A stretch of 64,000 nt of DNA. Source: Clostridium_AM sp963780135. Lineage in GTDB: Bacteria; Bacillota; Clostridia; Clostridiales; Clostridiaceae. The notes beneath the pieces were generated by a model. It ran no database searches, had not been told where the DNA came from, and was given only the letters and a program-made list of their open reading frames with translations. The stretch spans positions 2,232,001 through 2,296,000 of the forward strand of contig CAWAAR010000003.1 of the NCBI GenBank assembly GCA_963780135.1, written 5' to 3'. Positions 35,360 to 44,360 of this stretch are shown here, piece by piece (positions within the stretch are counted from its first letter, which is position 1; every line of letters starts with the position of its first letter). The position numbers and the translations under genes were made by a program.

Positions 35360-36418
35360 ATGAGTTTATTAAGTTTAAATAATATAAAAGTAGCATATGA
35401 TTCAAATGTAATATTGAAAAACTTAAATCTGTCAGTTGAAAAAGGAGAATTAGTATCATTATTAGGTCCAAGCGGATGTGGAAAGACAACAACTTTAAGA
35501 ACTATAGCTGGATTTAATGATATTAAAGATGGAAGTTTTGTATTTAATGACAAGGACTATACAAAGATTCCAGTACATAAAAGAAACTTTGGATTTGTTT
35601 TTCAAAGCTATGCATTATTTCCACATTTAAGTGTGTTTGATAACGTAGCTTTTGGTCTTAAGGTTAGAAAAGTTAATAAGGATGAAATGGTAAAAAGAGT
35701 TAATGAAATAATAGATGTAGTTGGGCTTAAAGATCTTGTAAATAGACTTCCAAAGGAACTTTCCGGTGGTCAAAGGCAAAGAGTTGCTCTAGCAAGATCC
35801 CTTGTTATAAAACCAGATTTATTATTATTTGATGAACCTTTAAGCAATCTGGATGCAAAGTTAAGGGTTACTATGAGAGTTGAAATAAGAAGAATTCAAC
35901 AGGAGCTTGGGATTACTAGCATATATGTAACACATGATCAGGAAGAATGTTTCTCTATTTCTGATAAGGTAGCTGTAATGAATGGTGGAGTTATAGAGCA
36001 GCTTGATTCTCCACAAAATATATATAAAAATCCTTCAACAGAATTTGTTGCAAGGTTCGTTGGATATGAGAACTTCATTGAACTTAATATAAAAGCACAA
36101 GAAGCAAATAAAAAAGTATTTGAATCTAAATCAGGAAATAGCTTTGAAGTAGAAAATGACAGCATAAAAAAGGATATAAAGAGCTATAAAGGAGCTATAA
36201 GACCTGAAGATATAGAAATAATTGCAGAGGGGGATGAAAGAAAAACTAATGTTTTATCTGGAACAGTTAAAATAAGCACTTTTCTAGGTAAAGAATATCA
36301 GTATATGGTTGACACAGAAGAAGGAACATTACTTGTAAATGACAATGCTAGCAAGCGCTATGAAAATGGAGAAAAAATTAAAATGTACTTTCCTAAGGAA
36401 AGAATAGTATTAGTTTAA
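35360..36418 (+). CDS. PotA-type ABC transporter ATPase
   Basis: A 352-residue importer ATPase. Walker A is GPSGCGKTT at residues 36-44, with Q-loop FVFQSYALFPH, signature LSGGQRQR, Walker B LLLFDEP and D-loop SNLD. A C-terminal TOBE regulatory domain begins near 240 (AIRPEDIEI, then SGTVKISTFLGKEYQYMV). It belongs to the polyamine/iron/sulfate importer group, whose TOBE domain often fine-tunes uptake. AGGAGGATG precedes the ATG. Confidence 0.92.
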   Translation: MSLLSLNNIKVAYDSNVILKNLNLSVEKGELVSLLGPSGCGKTTTLRTIAGFNDIKDGSFVFNDKDYTKIPVHKRNFGFVFQSYALFPHLSVFDNVAFGLKVRKVNKDEMVKRVNEIIDVVGLKDLVNRLPKELSGGQRQRVALARSLVIKPDLLLFDEPLSNLDAKLRVTMRVEIRRIQQELGITSIYVTHDQEECFSISDKVAVMNGGVIEQLDSPQNIYKNPSTEFVARFVGYENFIELNIKAQEANKKVFESKSGNSFEVENDSIKKDIKSYKGAIRPEDIEIIAEGDERKTNVLSGTVKISTFLGKEYQYMVDTEEGTLLVNDNASKRYENGEKIKMYFPKERIVLV

Positions 36419-36434
36419 ATTGGAGGGATTATTT

Positions 36435-37490
36435 ATGAAAAAATTGAGCTATCTTTTAGCAACTGTTTTAACTTTATCTATTGCAGTAACAGGCTGCGGA
36501 AGCAGCAAAACATCACAAGGAAGCAAAGAACCTACTAAGTTAGTTATATCAACTTGGGGTTATAATGAGGACAAGCTTAGAAAGAATGTTATTGAGCCCT
36601 TTGAAAAGGCAAACAACTGTAAAATTGTCCTTGAGCTTGGAAATAATGATGAAAGATTGAATAAGGTTAAATCCATGCCTGGTTCAGTAGATGTAATATA
36701 TCTTGCTGATTCATATTCAATACAAGGTGTTGAAAAGGGGTTATTTGAGAAAATAGACCAAAAAAATATACCTAATATAAAGAATATTTATCCTGTTGCT
36801 AAATCAGCAGTAGGGGATGGATATGGTCCAGCATATACAATCAATAGAACAGGTGTAGTTTATGATACTAAAACTGTAACTACACCAATAACATCATGGA
36901 ATGACCTTTGGAGAGCTGATTTAAAGGGTAAAGTTTCTGTAGCTGAAGTAAATTCAACAGCAGGTCCGGCATTAATGGAAGTAGCTGCAAATAAGGCTGG
37001 AGTTAAACTAAGCAGCAACACAGATGGTGCATTTAAAGAAATATCTTCTTTAAAACCAAATATACTTAAAACATATAGTAAGTCATCAGATTTTGTAAAT
37101 ATGTTTTCACAGGGAGAAATAGCTGCTGGTGTTGCACAGGACTTTGTCTTTGCAAAAATAAAGGAAGCAGTGCCAACAGTAGAGTGGGCAGAGCTTAAAG
37201 AAGGCAACTATGCAAATCTTAATACTATAAATATTGTTAAGGGTTCGAAAAATAAAGAGCTTGCGGAAAAGTTTATAGACTGGTCTCTAAGCGAACAAGT
37301 TCAAAAGGCAAATGCAGTAGATAAAATTGATTCACCTGTAAATGAAAAGGTTACTTTAACAGCAGATGAGGCAAAAGGTTTAACTTATGGCAAGGATGTT
37401 ATTAATAACTTAAAGGTTATTGACTGGAAGCAATATAACAGTGCTAAAGCAGGCATAACTGATAAGTGGAATGTTGAATTATCAAAGTAA
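36435..37490 (+). CDS. PotD-type solute-binding lipoprotein
   Basis: A 351-residue extracellular binding protein. The signal peptide ends in the lipobox AVTGCGSS, so the mature protein starts at Cys near residue 22 and is lipid-anchored. The fold is the periplasmic binding protein class seen in PotD/PotF (LVISTWGYNEDKLRKNVIEPF, AGVAQDFVFAKIKEAVP, NIVKGSKNKELAEKFIDWSLSEQVQ). It is encoded at the end of the transporter set, 16 bases after the ATPase. The ATG at 36435 has GGAGGG 9 bases upstream. The ligand is not certain; the position before adenine deaminase argues for a nucleobase or nucleoside as well as polyamines. Confidence 0.88.
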   Translation: MKKLSYLLATVLTLSIAVTGCGSSKTSQGSKEPTKLVISTWGYNEDKLRKNVIEPFEKANNCKIVLELGNNDERLNKVKSMPGSVDVIYLADSYSIQGVEKGLFEKIDQKNIPNIKNIYPVAKSAVGDGYGPAYTINRTGVVYDTKTVTTPITSWNDLWRADLKGKVSVAEVNSTAGPALMEVAANKAGVKLSSNTDGAFKEISSLKPNILKTYSKSSDFVNMFSQGEIAAGVAQDFVFAKIKEAVPTVEWAELKEGNYANLNTINIVKGSKNKELAEKFIDWSLSEQVQKANAVDKIDSPVNEKVTLTADEAKGLTYGKDVINNLKVIDWKQYNSAKAGITDKWNVELSK

Positions 37491-37567
37491 GATATAAGGA
37501 TACAAGACCGAAAGTTAACTTATAAAAAATATTTATTGGTAATAGTTAATGCAAATTAAACATCTTT

Positions 37568-37797
37568 TAGTTGACAATTGACAATTGACAGAGGACAGTG
37601 AAGGAAGATTTTTCTCCGCTACACTACGAAAAATCTTTAATTTAAAAGAAACGCCTGCTCTCTTGTTTCACAGGAGTACTCTTTGAGTAAGCGATGTTTT
37701 GCATTTGCAAAACAAGCCTAAAAAAATAAATTAGTTTTCTGACGTAAGGAAGAAAACTCACCTTCACTGTCCTTTGTCCTCTGTCAATTGTCAACTC
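37568..37797. repeat. Inverted-repeat element, family A copy 2 (230 bp)
   Basis: The ends are inverted copies: AGTTGACAATTGACA..AGAGGACAGTGAAGG at the left (37568-37605) and its complement at the right (about 37758-37797). The inner part holds TTTTCTGACGTAAGGAAGAA at 37735, shared with the element at 11280. It lies inside an apparent operon, between the binding protein and adenine deaminase. It has no coding capacity and no T-run exit, so read-through is possible. Confidence 0.65.
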
Positions 37798-37826
37798 TAA
37801 ATTAAATTAGAAAGAGTTGATAAAAG

Positions 37827-39545
37827 ATGAAGGTGGATTTATTAGTTAAGGGTGGAAAAGTTTATAATTCATATTTTAAAAAATTCCTTTGTGGAGATAT
37901 TGCCATAATAGGAGATAGATTTATATATGTTGATTGCCTCGAAAAATTCAATACTCACATTGAAAAGACTATTGATGCTAAAGGAATGTATATAATTCCA
38001 GGACTAATAGATATACATATGCATATTGAAAGTTCAATGGCAACACCCATTGCATTTTCAAAGGAAATTATTAAAAATGGTGTAACTACAATAGTTTCAG
38101 AACCTCATGAAATAGCTAATGTTTTTGGCATAGAAGGTATTTTAGAGATGATAAAGTCAGGAAAAGATGCTAAAGTAGATATTTTCTATGGAGTGCCAAG
38201 TTCAGTTCCATCTACATCTAGTGAATATGAAACCACAGGTGGAGAAATTGGAATTGATGAAGTTAAGGAATTAATGAATAATGAAAAAGTTATATGTCTT
38301 GGGGAAGTTATGAACTATTTTGATGTAATAAATAGTGAAGATAAAAAAATAAATAAAATTATTAAGTATTTTAAAGAAAAACATCCATTGCTTCCAATTG
38401 AAGGTCACTGCCCAAGAATTAAAGGGTTAGAGCTTTCTAAAGTGATTTTCTCTGGAGTTACATCAGATCATACACAGCAGACAGTGGAAGGTATGGAAGA
38501 GAGAATAAGAAAAGGTATGTTTATTCAGATACAAGACAAATCAATGGTTAAGCCAGTTATAGATTACTTAATTGAAAATAATTTATATGAGCATTTTGCC
38601 TTTGTTACAGACGATTGTATGGCAGATTTACTTATTAGTGAAGGACATTTAAATAGACATGTAAAAAAGGCAATAGATATGGGAATGAGTCCTGAGAATG
38701 CAATTTACTGTGCTACTTATACATCAGCTAGAAGGATGAATCTATTTGACAGAGGAAGCATTGCGCCAGGAAAATTAGCTGATTTTATTATTTTAGAGGA
38801 TTTAAATAATTTTACAATAAATAAAGTGTTTAAAAGTGGTAAACAAGTATACAGCAGTGATGATAAAGCTGCTGAGGAGAAAATACCAAAAACTTTTCCG
38901 GAAAAATTTTATAACTCAATTAAGTTAAATAAAATAAATGAAGATATGTTAAAAATTAAGGCTAAAATCCAAAATGGAAGTGTTAAGTGTAGAGTTATAA
39001 AGATTCAGGATGGAAGTACATTTACAGATGAAATAATTTCAGAAATAGCTGTTAAGGATGGCTATCTTGACTGGGAAAATTCAAAATACTGTCTTATGGC
39101 TGTAATCGAAAGATATGGAAAAAATCAAAATATAGGCTTTGGGCTAGCAACAGGAGATACAATTAAAAAAGGTGCTGTTGCGTCATCTTATGCTCATGAT
39201 CACCATAACATTATTGTTGTTGGCAAAAATGCTAAAGATATAGTGTGTGTGGTGAATTCCATAATAGATAGTAAGGGAGGTTACTGTGCTGCTTTAGATG
39301 GTAAGATGCTTGCTAAAATTGACCTGCCAATAGGTGGAATACTTTCAGATAAAAACATGGAAAGTATAGGAAAAGAGTTAAAAGAGGTAATAGAGGCTAT
39401 GAGATATTTAGGATACAAACATTACAATCCTATTATGTCACTTAGCACTAATAGTTTGCCAGTAAGTCCACTTTTAAAGATAACTGATAAAGGATTAATT
39501 AAATTAAATGAAAACAGAATTGTAGATATATTTTTGGAGGTATAG
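37827..39545 (+). CDS. ade: Adenine deaminase
   Basis: A 572-residue amidohydrolase that converts adenine to hypoxanthine plus ammonia. The metal-binding and catalytic segments are visible: PGLIDIHMHIESSMATP near residue 57, VSEPHEIANVFG, IEGHCPRIKG, FVTDDCM, and the C-terminal domain with YAHDHHNIIVVG. Length and order match bacterial Ade (about 570-600 residues). It feeds salvage: hypoxanthine can be rejoined to ribose-phosphate or degraded. It starts 30 bases after the repeat element, with only a modest AGAAAGAG site, and is followed two bases later by the phosphorylase. Confidence 0.95.
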   Translation: MKVDLLVKGGKVYNSYFKKFLCGDIAIIGDRFIYVDCLEKFNTHIEKTIDAKGMYIIPGLIDIHMHIESSMATPIAFSKEIIKNGVTTIVSEPHEIANVFGIEGILEMIKSGKDAKVDIFYGVPSSVPSTSSEYETTGGEIGIDEVKELMNNEKVICLGEVMNYFDVINSEDKKINKIIKYFKEKHPLLPIEGHCPRIKGLELSKVIFSGVTSDHTQQTVEGMEERIRKGMFIQIQDKSMVKPVIDYLIENNLYEHFAFVTDDCMADLLISEGHLNRHVKKAIDMGMSPENAIYCATYTSARRMNLFDRGSIAPGKLADFIILEDLNNFTINKVFKSGKQVYSSDDKAAEEKIPKTFPEKFYNSIKLNKINEDMLKIKAKIQNGSVKCRVIKIQDGSTFTDEIISEIAVKDGYLDWENSKYCLMAVIERYGKNQNIGFGLATGDTIKKGAVASSYAHDHHNIIVVGKNAKDIVCVVNSIIDSKGGYCAALDGKMLAKIDLPIGGILSDKNMESIGKELKEVIEAMRYLGYKHYNPIMSLSTNSLPVSPLLKITDKGLIKLNENRIVDIFLEV

Positions 39546-39547
39546 AA

Positions 39548-40297
39548 ATGGTATACGATGAAACATTACAAAAGCATATAAGATGTAAAAATGGGGATGT
39601 AGCAGAATATGTTTTAATTCCTGGTGATCCTGCAAGGGCAAAAAGAATAGCAGAAAGTTTTGATAGCTATGAAAAGATAGCTGAAAATAGAGAATATGTT
39701 GTATACACAGGAATTAAAGATAGAGCTAAATTAAGCGTATGTTCAACAGGAATTGGAGGAGCTTCAACAGCAATTGCTATGGAGGAACTTTCAAGATTAG
39801 GTGCACATACCTTTATAAGAGTAGGTTCAGCAGGAGGCAGAAGGGAAAATATCCCTGTTGGAAGTGTAGTAGTTGTAAATGCAGCAGTTAGAGGAGAGGG
39901 TACAAGTAAAGAATATCTTCCAGATATATATCCAGCAGTTGCAGATTTAGCTATAACAAATTGCCTTCTAGAGGCTGGAAGGGAATATTTAAAAGAAGAA
40001 GAATGTTATGTTGGCATGAGTTTATCAAGGGATGCATACTACATGCAAAATCAAAGCTTAAATGAACAATTAATGAATACACAAGTATCTGTTTCAGAAA
40101 TGGAATGTGCCACTGTATTTATTGTTGCTGCCAAAAGAGGACTTAAGGCAGGAGCCATAGTTGGTACAGATTCAAATATTATTAAGAAAAATCAGCTAAC
40201 ACTTGAGGAAAAAGATAGATTATACTGGGAAGCTGAAAAGAAAACAATTAATGTTGCTGTAAATGCAATGGTTAAATTAGCAAAGAGTGGAAAATAA
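39548..40297 (+). CDS. Nucleoside phosphorylase (uridine/purine, NP-I family)
   Basis: A 249-residue phosphorolytic enzyme that cleaves a nucleoside into base and ribose-1-phosphate. Family marks are VLIPGDPARAKRIAESF (phosphate binding), CSTGIGGASTAIAMEEL, FIRVGSAGG, and VSEMECATVFIVA, with the ribose-binding M-E pair. Sequence features lean to the uridine phosphorylase branch, but this branch includes purine-active members. A GGAGG site before the ATG overlaps the end of ade (2-base gap). With Ade it can take a nucleoside to hypoxanthine and sugar phosphate. Confidence 0.88.
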   Translation: MVYDETLQKHIRCKNGDVAEYVLIPGDPARAKRIAESFDSYEKIAENREYVVYTGIKDRAKLSVCSTGIGGASTAIAMEELSRLGAHTFIRVGSAGGRRENIPVGSVVVVNAAVRGEGTSKEYLPDIYPAVADLAITNCLLEAGREYLKEEECYVGMSLSRDAYYMQNQSLNEQLMNTQVSVSEMECATVFIVAAKRGLKAGAIVGTDSNIIKKNQLTLEEKDRLYWEAEKKTINVAVNAMVKLAKSGK

Positions 40298-40357
40298 ATT
40301 TTGATTGTCCCAATTGAGATGAAGAGATCTAACTAAATATATTTAAAGATTTAGTTT

Positions 40358-40408
40358 TGAACTTATTCAGGTGATTCGTAATGAGTGCCTTGGATAAGTT
40401 CTTTTTTT
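40358..40408 (+). terminator. Terminator of the transporter/salvage operon
   Basis: GAACTTATTC (40359-40368) pairs with GGATAAGTTC (40392-40401), with an inner helix (AGGT..GCCT), and is followed by TTTTTTT. It ends the operon about 60 bases after the phosphorylase. Confidence 0.85.
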
Positions 40409-40533
40409 AAAAGAAGGCTTGGCATCTTTAAAATTCTGCTCTAATTTAGTTAACAACTAATATATTATGTTAATCAAAATCAAAAGTAAACTAATAAAAA
40501 ATGAATTTACAGCTAAATTAAGATGATAATACA

Positions 40534-40571
40534 AAAAAACATATATTAAGAAATAATTCTTATATATGTTT
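40534..40571 (-). terminator. Terminator of the TetR gene
   Basis: AAACATATATTAAGAA (40537-40552) pairs with TTCTTATATATGTTT (40557-40571). On the minus strand it is followed by T residues. It lies just after the leftward TetR stop. Confidence 0.75.
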
Positions 40572-40584
40572 GTAATAAGGGAGG

Positions 40585-41127
40585 TTAATAGCATTCCTTT
40601 GATAAACTAATGAGTCTTTCCATAACCTTAATCTTTGTATCTTCTGGGAACACTTCTAAACCTAAAAGATTAGAAAATGCTATACCATCACATGCAAAAT
40701 TTATTATAATTGCCATAATGGGATCTTTACACTTATTGATTTTCTCAAAACACTCTTTACGTTTTTCTATTATAGGATGAAGAAGATCTTGATTTGAAGC
40801 AACTGCTGCAAGAAGACCATACATAGTATTTATATCAAGTTTGCATTGGTTAAATTGTTCATAAATAAAAGACACCAGCCAGTTACATGGAGAAGCTTCA
40901 GATAGAGTTTTCTCTCTTTCAGAAATTCTAGATTGAAACAAATCAATGTAATTTTCTATAAGTGCTTTAATTAATTTGTCCTTACTAGGATAGTGATACA
41001 ATAGTCCCCCCTTGCTTATACCAGCTGCCTTTGCAACTTCAGCTAAGGTGAAACAGTTTAACCCTTTTTCTGCAATAACTTTATTTGCAACATCAAGAAT
41101 TCTTTTTTTATTTGAACTATTCATCAT
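40585..41127 (-). CDS. TetR/AcrR-family regulator
   Basis: A 180-residue repressor with an N-terminal helix-turn-helix (FTLAEVAKAAGISKGGLLYHYPSKDKLIKALI, residues about 22-52) and an alpha-helical ligand domain. The ATG at 41127 follows AAGGAGAAC; a longer start at 41157 lacks a site. It is divergent from an FtsH gene, and the shared gap contains an ATACCG/CGGTAT palindrome, so it probably represses both itself and ftsH. Confidence 0.9.
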   Translation of the reverse strand: MMNSSNKKRILDVANKVIAEKGLNCFTLAEVAKAAGISKGGLLYHYPSKDKLIKALIENYIDLFQSRISEREKTLSEASPCNWLVSFIYEQFNQCKLDINTMYGLLAAVASNQDLLHPIIEKRKECFEKINKCKDPIMAIIINFACDGIAFSNLLGLEVFPEDTKIKVMERLISLSKECY

Positions 41128-41208
41128 ATTAAGTTCTCCTTTAAAAAAAATTAACAATTTGTCCTCTTTAATAAGGTTATTAATTGTGTTATATTATAAT
41201 GACTACAC

Positions 41209-41226
41209 ATACCGACTAGACGGTAT
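41209..41226. promoter_or_regulatory. TetR-type operator between tetR and ftsH
   Basis: ATACCG actaga CGGTAT is a perfect 6+6 inverted repeat. A TATAAT box lies just upstream on the plus strand (41195-41200), which places the operator at the ftsH transcription start. This fits repression by the adjacent TetR protein. Confidence 0.7.
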
Positions 41227-41325
41227 AGTAATCTTATCAAAGTAAAAAATACTTGTCAAGGAAATGATAGGTTAATAAGTATTAGTAAAATAGAAGTAGT
41301 AAATAAAGTTTTAAGGAGAAAAATT

Positions 41326-43146
41326 ATGTTAGAAAAGAAAAAGAGTTTGTTAACTTATATTGTAGTTACGTTAATTGTTACGTTGATGATAAATGTGATT
41401 ATAACTTCCATTTCTCGATCTTCTTTTAAAGAAATCGACTATGGTACGTTTCTTACAATGATTCAAAATAAACAGATAGAGTCGGTAAGCGTTAAAGATG
41501 ATAGACTTTTAATAACGCCAAAAGATAATCAAAAAGCTCCAGTGAGTGATAAGAAAATTTATTATACTGGAGCAATGAATGATCCTCAGCTGGTGGAGAA
41601 GCTTCATACTGCTGGAATAAAATTCTCAACGCCGGTTAAAGATATGCAGTCGCCTATTGTAACCTTTATACTTACATGGATATTACCTTTTGCTATGTTT
41701 TATTTTCTAGGGTCTCTTATAATGAAATCTTTAGGCAAGAAAATGGGCGGCGGTGCTATGTCCTTTGGAAAAAGTAATGCAAAGGTATATATTGAGAAAA
41801 AAACTGGTGTTACTTTTAATGATGTAGCTGGACAAGAAGAAGCAAAGGAATCACTTAATGAAATAGTAGACTTTCTTCATAAACCATCAAAATACACTGA
41901 GATTGGGGCAAAGCTACCTAAAGGAGCATTATTAGTAGGGCCACCGGGTACAGGTAAGACCTTGCTTGCTAAAGCAGTAGCAGGAGAAGCAAATGTACCA
42001 TTCTTTTCTTTATCTGGTTCAGGTTTTGTGGAGATGTTTGTAGGTGTTGGAGCTTCAAGAGTTAGAGATTTATTCCAACAAGCGGAGAAAACTGCTCCTT
42101 GTATTGTGTTCATTGATGAAATTGATGCAATAGGAAAAAGCCGTGATAGTCAGATGGGTGGAAATGACGAGCGTGAACAAACATTAAATCAGCTACTGGC
42201 GGAAATGGATGGATTTGATTCTTCAAAAGGTGTTGTCATACTTGCAGCAACTAATAGACCAGAAGTACTAGATAAAGCTCTTTTAAGACCAGGAAGGTTC
42301 GATCGAAGAGTTATTGTTGATAAGCCTGATCTTAAAGGTAGAGAAGCCATACTTAAGGTTCACGGAAAAAATGTTAAGCTTGATAGCATGGTAAATCTTA
42401 AAGAAATAGCATTAGCTACTGCCGGTGCTGTTGGAGCAGACCTTGCTAATATGGTAAATGAAGCAGCTTTAAGAGCTGTAAAAATGGGCAGAGATTTAGT
42501 TAGACAGGATGACTTATTTGAAGCTGTAGAAACTGTTATAGCAGGTAAGGAAAAGAAAGACAGAATTATGACAGAGGAAGAAAAAAGCTTAGTTGCATTT
42601 CATGAGGTAGGCCACGCTCTTGCAGCGGCACTACAAAAGCAAACACAGCCAGTGCATAAGATTACCATTATTCCAAGAACAATGGGCGCACTAGGATACA
42701 CCATGCAGATGCCAGAAAAAGAAAAATTTCTTATATCTAAGGATGAATTAACAGAACAAATAATAGTTCTTTTAGCTGGTAGAGCAGCAGAAGAGATTAT
42801 CTTTAAAAAGGCAACTACAGGAGCTTCAAATGATATTGAAAGAGCTACTGGTATTGCAAGACAGATGGTAACTATGTATGGTATGTCAGATAAATTTGGC
42901 ATGATGGGACTGGAATCCATACAAAATAGATACCTAGATGGAAGGCCAGTTCAAACTTGTTCTACTGAAACCTCTTCGGAAGTTGATAGAGAAGTTCTTC
43001 AAATTATAAACAGTTGCTATGAAAAGGCATTAGAGCTTTTAAAAGCTAATATGGAAGTACTTTCTAAAATATCATCTCATCTTCTTGAAAAAGAGACTAT
43101 AATGGGTGATGAGTTTATGGAAATATTAAATTCCATACCTAGATAA
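41326..43146 (+). CDS. ftsH: ATP-dependent zinc metalloprotease FtsH
   Basis: A 606-residue membrane protease that extracts and degrades membrane and unstable proteins. TM1 is at about residues 8-28, an outside domain to about 105, and TM2 at about 108-130. The AAA domain has Walker A GPPGTGKT, Walker B CIVFIDEIDAIG and the second region of homology ATNRPEVLDKALLRPGRFDR. The zinc site is HEVGH at about 426-430, with the third ligand Asp in ASNDIERAT. It is slightly shorter than typical FtsH (about 640), mainly in the C-terminal tail. Its TetR control suggests a specialised second copy rather than the housekeeping one. Confidence 0.95.
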   Translation: MLEKKKSLLTYIVVTLIVTLMINVIITSISRSSFKEIDYGTFLTMIQNKQIESVSVKDDRLLITPKDNQKAPVSDKKIYYTGAMNDPQLVEKLHTAGIKFSTPVKDMQSPIVTFILTWILPFAMFYFLGSLIMKSLGKKMGGGAMSFGKSNAKVYIEKKTGVTFNDVAGQEEAKESLNEIVDFLHKPSKYTEIGAKLPKGALLVGPPGTGKTLLAKAVAGEANVPFFSLSGSGFVEMFVGVGASRVRDLFQQAEKTAPCIVFIDEIDAIGKSRDSQMGGNDEREQTLNQLLAEMDGFDSSKGVVILAATNRPEVLDKALLRPGRFDRRVIVDKPDLKGREAILKVHGKNVKLDSMVNLKEIALATAGAVGADLANMVNEAALRAVKMGRDLVRQDDLFEAVETVIAGKEKKDRIMTEEEKSLVAFHEVGHALAAALQKQTQPVHKITIIPRTMGALGYTMQMPEKEKFLISKDELTEQIIVLLAGRAAEEIIFKKATTGASNDIERATGIARQMVTMYGMSDKFGMMGLESIQNRYLDGRPVQTCSTETSSEVDREVLQIINSCYEKALELLKANMEVLSKISSHLLEKETIMGDEFMEILNSIPR

Positions 43147-43163
43147 TTTAGATATAATAATTT

Positions 43164-43203
43164 AAGGGGCTGATCACTAATTAATTAGTGTGTCAGTCCT
43201 TTT
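43164..43203 (+). terminator. Terminator of ftsH
   Basis: AAGGGGCTGATCACTAATT pairs with AATTAGTGTGTCAGTCCTT with few mismatches, followed by TTT. Confidence 0.75.
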
Positions 43204-43227
43204 ACCACGTATACGTGTTTTTAAATA

Positions 43228-43325
43228 GTTGACAATTGATAATGGAGAGTTGAAAGTTGAGGATGATTTTCTTAAGCTAACATTTTGTAAAATCTTCATT
43301 TAACTGTCAACTGTCAATTCTCAAC
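43228..43325. repeat. Inverted-repeat element, family A copy 3 (98 bp)
   Basis: It starts GTTGACAATTGATAATGGAG and ends in the near complement (ACTGTCAACTGTCAATTCTC then AAC). The centre has GATTTTC..AAATC. The end motif GTTGACAATTGA matches the element at 37568, but the body is shorter and more diverged. Confidence 0.55.
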
Positions 43326-43505
43326 TTGTAAGTAGATTTATCTATAAACGTGACTGTTCAAAAAACTCTAAAAAATTGCTATTGCAACGGATCTTTTATT
43401 TCATACAAGCAAATAATAGTGTATATAATTTTAAATTAAACTTATGTATTAATAAATTATGAAAATGCTATAATATTTTTATAAATATATATTAGGAGTG
43501 ATTTC

Positions 43506-43964
43506 ATGGTAGAAAAATATAAAAAGCCTAGTAAAGATGAATTAATGGAAAAGCTTGATGATCTGCAGTATAAGGTTACACAAGAAAACGCAACAGAAAG
43601 GCCTTTTAATAACTCTTATGACAACCATTTTGAAAAAGGCATATATGTTGATATTGTTTCTGGTGAACCCTTATTTGCTTCTACTCATAAATTTAATTCT
43701 GGCTGCGGTTGGCCTGCCTTTTCAAAGCCTATAAGCAGAGAGTTTATAAAGGAGAAAACTGATTTTAGCCATAATATGCATAGAACGGAAGTTAGAAGCA
43801 ACCATGCTGATTCTCATCTCGGACATGTTTTTAATGATGGGCCCATAGAAGAAGGCGGCTTAAGATATTGCATCAATTCTGCTTCCTTAAGATTTATTCC
43901 CTTTGATAAAATGAAAGAGGAAGGATATGAGGAATATATTTCTTTAGTAGATGGTAATTTCTAA
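43506..43964 (+). CDS. msrB: Peptide methionine (R)-S-oxide reductase MsrB
   Basis: A 152-residue MsrB that reduces methionine-R-sulfoxide in proteins. The signature GCGWPAFSKPI, the HxxSHLGHVF-type segment (HADSHLGHVFNDGP) and the catalytic Cys122 in RYCINSASLRF are all present. The two CxxC pairs that bind structural zinc in many MsrB proteins are missing: the usual Y-H-C-x-x-C-G position reads GIYVDIVSGEPLF. It therefore belongs to the zinc-free group. AGGAG lies before the ATG. It is a single-gene unit; no MsrA is nearby. Confidence 0.95.
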   Translation: MVEKYKKPSKDELMEKLDDLQYKVTQENATERPFNNSYDNHFEKGIYVDIVSGEPLFASTHKFNSGCGWPAFSKPISREFIKEKTDFSHNMHRTEVRSNHADSHLGHVFNDGPIEEGGLRYCINSASLRFIPFDKMKEEGYEEYISLVDGNF

Positions 43965-44036
43965 GAGGTTTACTTGATAGCATCCTTTGCTAGATTAATC
44001 CACAAAACAGGAGTGAAGATTTATGGTTGATACATT

Positions 44037-44067
44037 AAAATGTGATGAAATTCATCACATTTTTGTT
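44037..44067 (+). terminator. Terminator after msrB
   Basis: AAAATGTGATGAA pairs with TTCATCACATTTT, and TTG/TTTT follows. The T-run overlaps the right arm. Confidence 0.75.
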
Positions 44068-44172
44068 TTATATATAGAGAAAATAATCTGTTAAAAAAGA
44101 AAGTGGAAAGGAGTTTACAACTTGGCAATATTTTAATAGTATTATAATCTGGTTAATATTATATTTTAGCTT

Positions 44173-44331
44173 AGGCATATTCAAAAAAATAACAAGTCAG
44201 TATGTTAGTATATTTTGCGTCATACTGCGTCAACAGAACCCTTTGATAGAGCAACTATCAGCGGAACCTGTTTCCTTGTCTGAAACAAAATATACTAACA
44301 TCTTTGACTTGTTATTTTCTTTCATATGCCT
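44173..44331. mobile_element. MITE-like element, family B (159 bp)
   Basis: Arms of about 47 bases, 44173-44220 and 44285-44331, are inverted copies. Shared blocks include AGGCATAT, AATAACAAGTCA, ATGTTAGTATATTTTG. The middle 65 bases are unpaired except for a small TTGATAG/CTATCAG hairpin. TTA lies at both outer edges, a possible short target duplication. It ends 29 bases before the response-regulator ATG. A degenerate single arm occurs at 63330. Confidence 0.65.
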
Positions 44332-44360
44332 TATTGTAAAATTAAAAATGGGGGATTACC

